Source: Pseudomonadota bacterium
GTDB taxonomy: Bacteria > SAR324 > XYD2-FULL-50-16 > JAHJRI01
Length of the DNA stretch: 5,578 nucleotides
Direction of reading: 5' to 3'
Assembly: GCA_022360105.1 (NCBI GenBank)
Contig: JAKSDL010000614.1
Span: 1 to 5,578 of the forward strand
The position numbers were made by a program, and so were the translations under genes. Below are positions 1 through 5,578 of the stretch, piece by piece. The notes below the pieces were generated by a model that ran no database searches, was not told where the DNA came from, and was given only the letters and a program-made list of their open reading frames with translations. Position 1 is the stretch's first letter; every line of letters begins with the position of its first letter.

Positions 1-324
1 CTGATCATGGCAGATAAATCGGATATCGGTGACAATATTATCCGTATTGCCCAAAAAGCCAGGGCCTGTGGAATTCATTTGATTCTTGCAACCCAAAGAC
101 CCTCGGCTGAAGTCATCAGTGGTCTCATCAAAGCCAACGTCCCCGGAAAAATTGCCTTGTCCGTATCCTCAGCCATCAATTCCAAAATCATCATCGATCG
201 CACCGGGGCAGAAAAACTCCTGGGCAAAGGAGACATGATCTACATCTCCCCGGAAATGAAAGACGGCATCCGCCTGCAGGGAGCCTATATCTCTGATGAA
301 GAAATTATGAAGTTCATGAACTGA
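1..324 (+). CDS. ftsK: FtsK/SpoIIIE-type DNA translocase, C-terminal fragment without gamma domain
   Basis: This is the 3' end of a gene that begins before the window; 107 residues are visible, ending at TGA 322-324. Members of this family are hexameric, membrane-tethered ATP-driven motors that pump double-stranded DNA through the division septum. The fragment starts just after the expected Walker B segment (only the trailing LIM is seen). It carries the family signatures [21 protein letters not shown] (about residues 15-35, in part), [16 protein letters not shown] (70-79) and [12 protein letters not shown] (91-102). Classical FtsK and SpoIIIE continue past this last motif through a linker into a winged-helix gamma domain that reads polar DNA sequences and, in FtsK, activates XerD. 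Here the protein ends five residues after SDEEI. Translation past the stop shows no gamma-like sequence, so a simple late nonsense mutation is not apparent. It could be a shorter FtsK paralogue rather than the division protein. Family assignment is secure; the exact role is not. Confidence 0.92.
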   Translation: MIMADKSDIGDNIIRIAQKARACGIHLILATQRPSAEVISGLIKANVPGKIALSVSSAINSKIIIDRTGAEKLLGKGDMIYISPEMKDGIRLQGAYISDEEIMKFMN

Positions 325-347
325 CTGTATTTTAGATTTAAAGTATG

Positions 348-364
348 TGAAAGCGAAGCTTTCA
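348..364 (+). terminator. Perfect 7-bp hairpin after the ftsK stop, weak terminator candidate
   Basis: TGAAAGC (348-354) and GCTTTCA (358-364) pair perfectly around a GAA loop, 23 bases after the translocase stop codon. An outer pairing ATGTG/CACAT (345-349 with 369-373) can compete with it. The placement suits a transcript end, but the stem is only moderately GC-rich. The bases that follow (GTAACACATTTG) are not a U tract, so it may only protect the 3' end or have no role. Confidence 0.35.
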
Positions 365-394
365 GTAACACATTTGAATGTTTACATATTATTA

Positions 395-422
395 GCTGAT
401 AGCTAAACGCTGACTGCTGAAA
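395..422. repeat. Degenerate 7-bp tandem repeat, four copies (GCTGANN)
   Basis: Four consecutive heptamers run in register: GCTGATA, GCTAAAC, GCTGACT and GCTGAAA. All start with GCT, and three of the four share GCTGA. The first part also forms a 6-bp dyad TTAGCT-GAT-AGCTAA (392-406). The sequence lies in a non-coding gap between two genes on the same strand. It looks like a remnant of an intergenic 7-bp simple repeat; no function can be read from it. Confidence 0.6.
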
Positions 423-436
423 ACCACAATAGTAAT

Positions 437-450
437 ACTTTTGTAAAAGT
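437..450. promoter_or_regulatory. Perfect dyad ACTTTT-GT-AAAAGT, possible operator
   Basis: Two perfect 6-base half sites are separated by two bases, about 85 bases before the acyltransferase start codon. The size and symmetry would suit a dimeric repressor. The sequence is AT-rich, however, so such a dyad can arise by chance, and I do not recognise it as the site of a known regulator. Confidence 0.2.
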
Positions 451-534
451 CCACTCGACTGCACACAAATGGGATCGATTCTGGCAGGATAGGATTATTT
501 TTTTTGCATCGTTAACATCTTCTAATGTCCAGTT

Positions 535-1437
535 ATGTTAGGTTTCCTTCCCGCTTTTATTCGAGGTATTCTGGTATTATCTCTGCTCTTTGTAAACATT
601 CTGTTTTGGTTTATCCCCCTGTTCCCTATTGCGATTATTAAGTTGGTATTACCTGTCAAACCAATCCGCAAGCCCTGTGACATCCTTTTAAATTTTATTT
701 GCACTACTTGGGCGATTGGCAATGATCTGGTCTTAAACCTGGTAAACAAAATCGAATGGGATATTGAGGGAGATGATGACTTAAGTATGAACAAATGGTA
801 CCTGGTGCTGGCCAATCATCAGAGTTGGTCGGACATCATGGTTTTGCAGTCTGTATTGAATAATCGAATCCCTTATTTCCGATTTTTCTTGAAACAGGAA
901 TTGATCTGGATACCTATCTTCAATTTTGTATGGATAGCCCTGGACTATCCCTACATGAAACGCTACTCAAAATCATTTCTCAAGAAAAATCCCCATTTAA
1001 AGGGTAAAGACATCGAAACCACCAAAAAATCCTGTGAGAAATTCAGAGATATTCCGGTTTCGATAATGAATTTCGTGGAAGGAACCCGATTTACAGAAGA
1101 AAAACACAAAAGGCTTTCTTCCAGCTATACCTATTTGCTCAATCCAAAGGCGGGTGGAGTGGCGTTTGTTCTCTCGGCTATGGGAGAACAGCTCTCAGCC
1201 ATTCTCGATGTAACCATTAAATATGATCCCAAAGCCATGGGATTCTGGAATTATCTATGCGGCAAAGTGACAAAGGTAACGGTCAGGATCGAACAAATTC
1301 CGGTGACCAATGAGATTATCGGGGATTATTTTAATGATACCCAGTTTAAGATCGGATTCCACAAATGGATCAATGTCCTGTGGCAAAAGAAGGATAAGAC
1401 TCTGGCGGTACTCCATGGGGAGCACCACCAGAATTAG
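535..1437 (+). CDS. yihG: YihG-type 1-acylglycerol-3-phosphate acyltransferase (PlsC superfamily)
   Basis: A complete 300-residue inner-membrane acyltransferase. Family members move a fatty acyl chain onto the sn-2 position of lysophosphatidic acid, giving phosphatidic acid for phospholipid synthesis; E. coli YihG is a PlsC paralogue of about 310 residues. A hydrophobic N-terminal anchor (about residues 9-40) precedes the catalytic motifs: NHQSWSD (94-100, with the His/Asp pair), FFLKQEL (117-123), EGTRF (182-186, phosphate binding) and NPKAGG (203-208). The run MKRYSKSFLKK, GKDIETTKKSCEKFR and FVEGTRFTEEKHK closely follows E. coli YihG as I remember it, including a matching C-terminal region. 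ATG 535 is the only sensible start, because an in-frame TAA lies at 523-525. No Shine-Dalgarno precedes it. A TCTAAT hexamer at 521-526 could be a -10 box of an almost leaderless transcript, but this is weak. The last 12 codons also encode the terminator stem of the convergent putA. Acyl-chain preference cannot be judged. Confidence 0.93.
   Translation: MLGFLPAFIRGILVLSLLFVNILFWFIPLFPIAIIKLVLPVKPIRKPCDILLNFICTTWAIGNDLVLNLVNKIEWDIEGDDDLSMNKWYLVLANHQSWSDIMVLQSVLNNRIPYFRFFLKQELIWIPIFNFVWIALDYPYMKRYSKSFLKKNPHLKGKDIETTKKSCEKFRDIPVSIMNFVEGTRFTEEKHKRLSSSYTYLLNPKAGGVAFVLSAMGEQLSAILDVTIKYDPKAMGFWNYLCGKVTKVTVRIEQIPVTNEIIGDYFNDTQFKIGFHKWINVLWQKKDKTLAVLHGEHHQN
1399..1434 (-). terminator. Intrinsic terminator of putA, embedded in the acyltransferase 3' codons
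   Basis: Read on the putA strand, the arms 1434-1419 and 1414-1399 form an uninterrupted 16-bp stem with a CCAT tetraloop, starting 19 bases after the putA stop codon. Thirteen pairs are Watson-Crick. The other three (1400/1433, 1406/1427, 1410/1423) are G-U on this strand but C-A mismatches on the plus strand, so the structure favours the putA transcript. It is followed by CTTATCCTTCTTTT (9 U of 14), a moderate U tract. The stem occupies exactly codons 289-300 of the acyltransferase, up to its stop codon. Termination itself is inferred from structure. Confidence 0.72.
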
Positions 1438-1453
1438 ACGCTTTGCCAGTGGT

Positions 1454-4400
1454 CTATTGAATGTCGAGGGATCTTTCGCCCAGGTTACCATAGCGGTGAT
1501 AGGTATGGCAGATACTCTGATTGAGCGTTACATGCAACAACTCAATTCTGCCCTCCATTAACACCGGGGCACAACAGACGTAAAATCCGGTTTTTGCTGC
1601 CGCTTTAAAGACAGACTCAGGTACTTTATCGAATCCTGCAAACCTGATCCTTTCTATATTCGGAATCGCTGCAATCAATTCCTCATCGCTTTCGAAAGTT
1701 ACGGGAACACCATTCAGCAAGCGAATACCTTCCTTGCCCAGCAGAAATTGAATCACCCGGTTATCAAGCCCCTTTGGAGCACTGACTACCAACTGATTTC
1801 CTGCGATTTGCACAGCTGCAATTCGGGCTATTGTTTCAAACAAAGTATCGTTTTGATGCAATCTCACTACAATTTTACCCAAAGGCAGATACCGCATCAT
1901 GTTATCCTGTCCGCGCAGATTAAAATAATCCTTGGCTTGGGAAAACTCCTGTTCATATTGATACAAGTAGCTCTTGATGGCTCGAACCACATCCTCCATC
2001 TCGCTGTTCTGATCTCCGAATTGATTCCAGCGCACCTTTAATTTCCATTCGGAAACCAGTCTTAACAATCGACTATCATTTTCTATAGTGCCAATCGCAG
2101 GCTGGGATGTATCCTTGAATTCCATGAATTGCGCCGTGTAGTTAGGCGAGCCGGCTTTAACGGCAGGACCGATAGCAGATTTTTTCATGCCGCCAAACGG
2201 CTGTCTCAAGGTTATGGCCCCGGTGGTTCCGCGATTTATGTAAAGGTTCCCGGCTTCGATACTGTCTTTCCAGATCTCTATTTCCCTGGGATCAAGGCTT
2301 TCGATGCCCGAAGTCAGCCCGTATCCGGTCTGATTGGTCAGTTCAATGGCATGATCCAGGTTTTCAGCGCACATCACCGCCAACACAGGACCGAAAAACT
2401 CGGTCATATGGGTAAAGCTTCCCGGGGTCACATCCCATTTGATTCCCGGCGACCAGATATAAGGGTTGTCATCGACCAACTCGGGTTTTAATGCCCAGTT
2501 TTCTCCGGTCTCCAACTCTTTAAGAGCCTTTTCCAGTTCTCCCGAAGGTGGGTTGATCATCGGTCCCATTTTGTTTTTAAAGTCCCAGGCCGTTCCGGTA
2601 CTGAAGCTTTTGGCTGCGTCAACTAACTGGCGACGAAATTCCTTGTCTTCATAAACTTCCCTTTCCAGGATCAGAAGCGATGTCGCACTGCATTTCTGTC
2701 CGGCATTTCCGAATGCGGAATAGACAACATTTTTAATTGCCTGATCCCTGTCGGACATAGCAGTAACAATAGTTGCATTTTTACCGCCGGTTTCTGCAGC
2801 AAGGAACAACCCTGGTTTTTGTTCCAGCATTCTCATGCCTGTATCGGTTCCACCGGTAAGTATAACATAATCTATATCTTGATGCTCAACCAACTGCGCT
2901 CCTACTGATGATCCAGGGCAGGGCATGAACTGTAAAGCGGTTTTGGGAACACCACCGGCCCAAAAGCGCTTGCATAATTCCCAGGCTACCACCACGGAAT
3001 CTGAAGCAGGTTTAAAAATCACCGTGTTTCCTGCAGCCAGCGAAGCCACGATGCCCCCGCAAGGAATGGCAATTGGGAAATTCCAGGGGGATATCACCAG
3101 CCCTACTCCTTTTCCCTTGCCTTCAAGGGTTTCTATGTCCAGGAACTGCTTAACCGTGTAAGGATAATATTCTGCAAAATCCACTGCCTCGGAAACTTCA
3201 ACATCCGCTTCTGTGAATACTTTACCGGTATTCGCAGCAGCCGCTCCAATCAAATCCCCCCTGCCTTTTCTTAGCTCCATCGCAACCTGGGAGAGAACCT
3301 TATGTCGTTGATCCTGAGACATGGAACGCCAGCCGTCCGGGTCATTTTTGGCCGTTGAGACAGCTTTTTCAACATCCTGCTCTGCAGCCAGTCTGTATCG
3401 AGCAACACAAATGTTTTCATGATATTGGGAAGGATCGATACAATCATTGACTTTGCGATCGTCATAGATCTCCTCCCCGGCAATCACCACCGGTATTTCA
3501 ATGGGATGACTTCCCGGACTCTTTTTCCATTTCTTTCTAATGTCTTCAGCCCAGGTTCTGTTTCCAGCCAAAGCCCAATCCGTATCCGGCTCGTTGACGA
3601 ACTCGTTGTTGTAATAAGTACCTGTTTGTTCGGGAAAGCTTTCGGTACATCGATCCTGAATCCGGTTGGGGCTTAGTTTTATTTTATCCAGCTTATCGCA
3701 GGACTCATAGAATTGATCTTTCAGGAATGACCATTCTTCTGTTCCGGTCTTTAAATTGGGGGCATAGCGCAGGAAATTGTCCGGAGCGGTGTTTTCATCC
3801 AGTCTGCGAATTAAATAGGCTATGGCATTGATAAATTGTTCCTTTTCAGCAACAGGGGCATAAAGAAGGACATCATTCGTTTTTTCCACAATCGCCCTGC
3901 GAATATGATCCGCCATACCTTCCAGCATCTCAAAATCAACATATTCCAGAACATTCAGATGAGATGCCACTTGATAAGCAAACGCCAGTTCAAACAGATT
4001 GTGCGAAGCAATACCCAATTCAACGGCTATCATATGTTCCTCACGCATTCCATACAGAACCATGGTCTTATAATTCGCGTCCACATCGGTTTTGCTGTCA
4101 TATGTTGCCAGGGGCCAGTTGTTGATTTCCGAATCAACCTGTTCCATCTCCATATTGGCCCCTTTTACGATTCTAATCTTTATCGGACTGCCACCGTTTT
4201 TCACCCTTTCCACGGCCCATTCCGTTAAAAGTCTTTGAATGGCATGGGAATCCGGAAGATAAGCCTGCAATACTATACCCGCCTTGTGATTTTTAAATTC
4301 CTCCTGATCCAGGGTCTGCATGAAGGCAGCAGTGGTAATCTCCAGATCCCGATATTCTTCCATATCCAGATTGACAAATTTAGGAACCTTCTCACCGTTT

Positions 4401-5062
4401 TTTCTGGTGAATACGTTTGACTGGGCAGTTCTGTACAACAGGGATAAACGATCCTTGAGAATTGCCACGGAATGATCGAAGGCCAGGGAATGGATTTGCG
4501 AATAGATTGTAGAGATCTTAACCGAAATGTATTCAATAGCCGGATTCTCCAAATCGGTGATATTGGTTTCAAGTCTGGCCCGGGATTCCTCTTCTCCCAA
4601 TACCGCTTCCCCCAAGTGGTTAACGTTCATGCGAACACCTTCTGACTTCCGCTTTTTCAGATGGGAAGTCAAGGGACCTTTTTCCCCTGCCAGAATCGCC
4701 TGACTGCTGAATTTACGCATTTTCTGAACGACCTGGGGAACGGAAATACCCGAGAATGAGCCTCCCAGCTTAATAAAAAGCCTCACCAGCAGTTTTTCCC
4801 AGGAAGTAAAAAATTCGGGAACTTTATTGTTTTCAAGGGTATAAATGATCTGGTCAGCTACACGTTTGCTGTTACCCGAACGAAATGCCTGATCGATCAG
4901 CCTGGTCAAGACTGCCTTGTCCAGTGGATGCCTCAATAAACTGGCCATCTGCGACTGGAAAGTTTTCTCCTTCTGGCCGATTAACTGATTGGCCCTCTCC
5001 TGCCAGGACTCCGCCAATTCCACGGTTTCTTGTGAAATCCGCTTGATATCCAACTCACCCAT
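1454..5062 (-). CDS. putA: PutA: bifunctional proline dehydrogenase / L-glutamate gamma-semialdehyde dehydrogenase
   Basis: A complete 1202-residue enzyme that oxidises L-proline to pyrroline-5-carboxylate with FAD, passing electrons to the quinone pool, then oxidises the semialdehyde to glutamate with NAD+. There is an N-terminal helical region (about 1-150). The proline dehydrogenase barrel (about 170-430) has VKIS (Lys182), NLD (Asp233), RIVKGAN (298-303) and the proline-carboxylate pair RR at 419-420 in YLIRRLDEN. The aldehyde dehydrogenase (about 485-990) has SPWNFP (658-663), Lys684 in FKPAS, general base Glu757 in ETGGKN, catalytic Cys791 in GQKCSA and EFFGPV (888-893). The C-terminal extension (about 1000-1202, with YLPLGKIVVRL and YHRYGNLGER) matches the extra aldehyde-dehydrogenase-fold domain of longer PutAs, thought to cover the substrate tunnel. 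No ribbon-helix-helix domain is present, so it should not repress its own gene as E. coli PutA does. ATG 5062 is supported by a Shine-Dalgarno. The protein is cytosolic or peripheral at the inner membrane. All key residues seem intact. Confidence 0.97.
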   Translation of the reverse strand: MGELDIKRISQETVELAESWQERANQLIGQKEKTFQSQMASLLRHPLDKAVLTRLIDQAFRSGNSKRVADQIIYTLENNKVPEFFTSWEKLLVRLFIKLGGSFSGISVPQVVQKMRKFSSQAILAGEKGPLTSHLKKRKSEGVRMNVNHLGEAVLGEEESRARLETNITDLENPAIEYISVKISTIYSQIHSLAFDHSVAILKDRLSLLYRTAQSNVFTRKNGEKVPKFVNLDMEEYRDLEITTAAFMQTLDQEEFKNHKAGIVLQAYLPDSHAIQRLLTEWAVERVKNGGSPIKIRIVKGANMEMEQVDSEINNWPLATYDSKTDVDANYKTMVLYGMREEHMIAVELGIASHNLFELAFAYQVASHLNVLEYVDFEMLEGMADHIRRAIVEKTNDVLLYAPVAEKEQFINAIAYLIRRLDENTAPDNFLRYAPNLKTGTEEWSFLKDQFYESCDKLDKIKLSPNRIQDRCTESFPEQTGTYYNNEFVNEPDTDWALAGNRTWAEDIRKKWKKSPGSHPIEIPVVIAGEEIYDDRKVNDCIDPSQYHENICVARYRLAAEQDVEKAVSTAKNDPDGWRSMSQDQRHKVLSQVAMELRKGRGDLIGAAAANTGKVFTEADVEVSEAVDFAEYYPYTVKQFLDIETLEGKGKGVGLVISPWNFPIAIPCGGIVASLAAGNTVIFKPASDSVVVAWELCKRFWAGGVPKTALQFMPCPGSSVGAQLVEHQDIDYVILTGGTDTGMRMLEQKPGLFLAAETGGKNATIVTAMSDRDQAIKNVVYSAFGNAGQKCSATSLLILEREVYEDKEFRRQLVDAAKSFSTGTAWDFKNKMGPMINPPSGELEKALKELETGENWALKPELVDDNPYIWSPGIKWDVTPGSFTHMTEFFGPVLAVMCAENLDHAIELTNQTGYGLTSGIESLDPREIEIWKDSIEAGNLYINRGTTGAITLRQPFGGMKKSAIGPAVKAGSPNYTAQFMEFKDTSQPAIGTIENDSRLLRLVSEWKLKVRWNQFGDQNSEMEDVVRAIKSYLYQYEQEFSQAKDYFNLRGQDNMMRYLPLGKIVVRLHQNDTLFETIARIAAVQIAGNQLVVSAPKGLDNRVIQFLLGKEGIRLLNGVPVTFESDEELIAAIPNIERIRFAGFDKVPESVFKAAAKTGFYVCCAPVLMEGRIELLHVTLNQSICHTYHRYGNLGERSLDIQ

Positions 5063-5069
5063 ACTCTGA

Positions 5070-5075
5070 CTCCCT
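5070..5075 (-). promoter_or_regulatory. Shine-Dalgarno AGGGAG of putA
   Basis: AGGGAG on the minus strand lies seven bases before ATG 5062. This strong match with ideal spacing settles the putA start; the acyltransferase gene has nothing comparable. Confidence 0.8.
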
Positions 5076-5098
5076 AAATTGTTAACGGATTATTGATT

Positions 5099-5126
5099 AC
5101 TATAGTTTAAGTTAATTTGAAAGCAA
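5099..5126 (-). promoter_or_regulatory. Candidate sigma-70 promoter of putA
   Basis: On the minus strand TTGCTT (5126-5121) is followed after 16 bases by TATAGT (5104-5099). The -10 box matches five of six consensus bases and the -35 box three of six, including the TTG core. Transcription would begin near 5092, giving a leader of about 30 bases that contains the Shine-Dalgarno. The AT-rich spacer makes a chance match possible. The first hexamer cluster (5140-5157) lies just upstream of the -35 box. Confidence 0.45.
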
Positions 5127-5139
5127 CTTTGTTACTACC

Positions 5140-5157
5140 CGTGCTCGTGAACGTAAA
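5140..5157. repeat. Hexanucleotide repeat cluster 1 (CGTGMA-like, three units)
   Basis: Three hexamers in register, CGTGCT, CGTGAA and CGTAAA, lie upstream of the candidate putA promoter. The 13 bases TGCTCGTGAACGT (5142-5154) recur at 5468-5480 with one change. The same hexamer family forms the longer array at 5460-5501, so the two are likely related degenerate simple repeats. Confidence 0.5.
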
Positions 5158-5227
5158 CATTTCTTTGTTTCCCATAATTATTACATTGCCCCTTCGTTAC
5201 ATTAACGCCAAATTCCGACTGTTTCTA

Positions 5228-5261
5228 ATAACAAATGGCAGGGCGGGGTTACATCCCCGCC
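5228..5261 (+). repeat. REP-like hairpin element, copy 1
   Basis: A 34-bp element made of a conserved 14-base head (ATAAC, then AATGG, ending in GCAG just before the stem) and a perfect GC-rich hairpin: GGCGGGG (5242-5248), loop TTACAT, CCCCGCC (5255-5261). It aligns without gaps to 5367-5400 on the opposite strand at 26 of 34 positions. The architecture, a tetranucleotide at the foot of a short stem, is that of REP elements, which in other bacteria are spread by RAYT transposases of the IS200 type. No transposase lies in the window. There is no U tract, so it is not an obvious terminator. Confidence 0.75.
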
Positions 5262-5366
5262 AACGATCTTTTGCAATGGAAATAACCGGGATACCGTTTA
5301 CGGACCCAATTAATATATTCAAATCCCTGCAACATTTTTTTGTTCATTCTACCAAGACAATCCCCC

Positions 5367-5400
5367 GGCGGCCACGTAGGGCCGCCCTACCATTCGTTAT
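5367..5400 (-). repeat. REP-like hairpin element, copy 2 (inverted)
   Basis: The minus-strand partner of the element at 5228-5261, also 34 bp. It has the same ATAAC..AATGG head, a GTAG tetranucleotide (5390-5387) at the stem foot as in classical REPs, and the hairpin GGCGGCC (5386-5380), loop CTACGT, GGCCGCC (5373-5367). Two adjacent stem pairs are G-C in copy 1 and C-G here, so pairing is kept although four bases differ. The hairpins face each other across 105 bases with the tetranucleotides outward, resembling a BIME pair. Confidence 0.75.
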
Positions 5401-5459
5401 CTGCTCCAATCAAGTTTCTCATGAATTAACAATCAGCCAAAAGCAGCATTGTTTTTATT

Positions 5460-5501
5460 CGTGAACCTGCTCGTGCACGTGACCGTATATGTGCACGAAT
5501 A
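5460..5501. repeat. Hexanucleotide repeat array 2 (consensus CGTGMA, seven units) with nested inverted repeats
   Basis: Seven hexamers in one register: CGTGAA, CCTGCT, CGTGCA, CGTGAC, CGTATA, TGTGCA and CGAATA. The array sits within a perfect 10-bp inverted repeat TTTATTCGTG (5454-5463) / CACGAATAAA (5494-5503). A second perfect 8-bp pairing, TCGTGCAC (5471-5478) with GTGCACGA (5491-5498), competes with it. Because CGTGCA units are nearly self-complementary, part of this symmetry follows from the repeat itself. No T run or gene context points to a terminator. Confidence 0.55.
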
Positions 5502-5578
5502 AACACATTAACATCCCTATCCAACATTTGGTCTTATTTAACGATTCATGTTAGCCAATATCATTGTTGCGTTTGCGA

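Larger units (their letters stand above)
5063..5578. other. putA upstream intergenic region, no credible gene
   Basis: This 516-base stretch holds no gene I can support. Next to putA it has the ribosome binding site and candidate promoter. From 5140 to 5503 it carries two hexanucleotide clusters flanking two inverted REP-like hairpins. The remaining parts (5158-5227, 5262-5366, 5401-5453, 5504-5578) are AT-rich and show no motif that I recognise. A 115-codon plus-strand frame from a TTG at 5117 crosses both hairpins, has no ribosome binding site and looks like no protein family, so I treat it as spurious. The last 75 bases may hold the upstream signals of a gene beyond the window. Confidence 0.7.

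Noticed and set aside
441..469. TTGTAA...ACAAAT as a promoter for the acyltransferase gene
   Set aside because: The -10 hexamer matches only three consensus positions, and nothing else supports it.
522..815. 97-codon minus-strand frame opposite the acyltransferase start
   Set aside because: It is antisense to the conserved N-terminal anchor, with no recognisable domain and no ribosome site.
1310..1561. 83-codon plus-strand frame bridging the two convergent stops
   Set aside because: It overlaps the acyltransferase end and the putA end out of frame and would cover both conserved C-termini; it looks like a chance frame.
2129..2491. 120-codon plus-strand frame antisense to putA
   Set aside because: It is a mirror of the aldehyde dehydrogenase domain codons; its arginine-rich translation is typical of antisense shadow frames.
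4273..4572. 99-codon minus-strand frame inside putA
   Set aside because: It is an out-of-frame shadow; the putA frame here encodes conserved proline dehydrogenase sequence.
5228..5261. REP-like copy 1 as an intrinsic terminator
   Set aside because: No U tract follows on either strand, and no gene ends nearby; the second inverted copy argues for a repeat family instead.
5117..5464. 115-codon plus-strand reading frame upstream of putA
   Set aside because: It starts at TTG with no ribosome binding site, translates straight through both REP-like hairpins and resembles no protein family.
5509..5553. TAACAT / ATGTTA inverted repeat
   Set aside because: Only six AT-rich base pairs across a long loop; expected by chance in this composition.

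Overview
The window holds three protein-coding genes and two intergenic stretches rich in small repeats. Gene content and the repeats suggest a Gram-negative, Desulfobacterota-like bacterium. The grounds are a YihG-type phospholipid acyltransferase, a PutA without a DNA-binding domain but with a C-terminal extension, and hairpin repeats typical of such genomes. This placement is an inference from memory of family distributions, not from a marker gene.

Layout: 1-324 (+) is the 3' end of an FtsK/SpoIIIE-type DNA translocase that stops without the usual C-terminal DNA-reading winged-helix (gamma) domain. 325-534 is a short intergenic gap with a perfect hairpin, a four-copy degenerate 7-bp tandem repeat and a small perfect dyad. 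535-1437 (+) is a complete membrane-anchored lysophospholipid acyltransferase of the YihG type. 1454-5062 (-) is a complete 1202-residue PutA, which oxidises proline to glutamate in two steps and converges on the acyltransferase gene with only 16 bases between the stop codons. 5063-5578 is the putA upstream region. It has a good Shine-Dalgarno, a plausible promoter, two inverted copies of a 34-bp REP-like hairpin element, and two clusters of a degenerate hexanucleotide repeat.

The three genes serve different functions (chromosome translocation, membrane lipid acylation, proline catabolism) and do not form one pathway. The two best non-coding signals are the following. First, a putA-strand terminator hairpin is embedded in exactly the last 12 sense codons of the convergent acyltransferase gene; every position unpaired on the plus strand becomes a G-U pair on the putA strand. 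Second, the two REP-like copies differ by double compensatory changes in their stems. I see no sign of a new defence, mobile or biosynthetic system; the genes themselves are ordinary.
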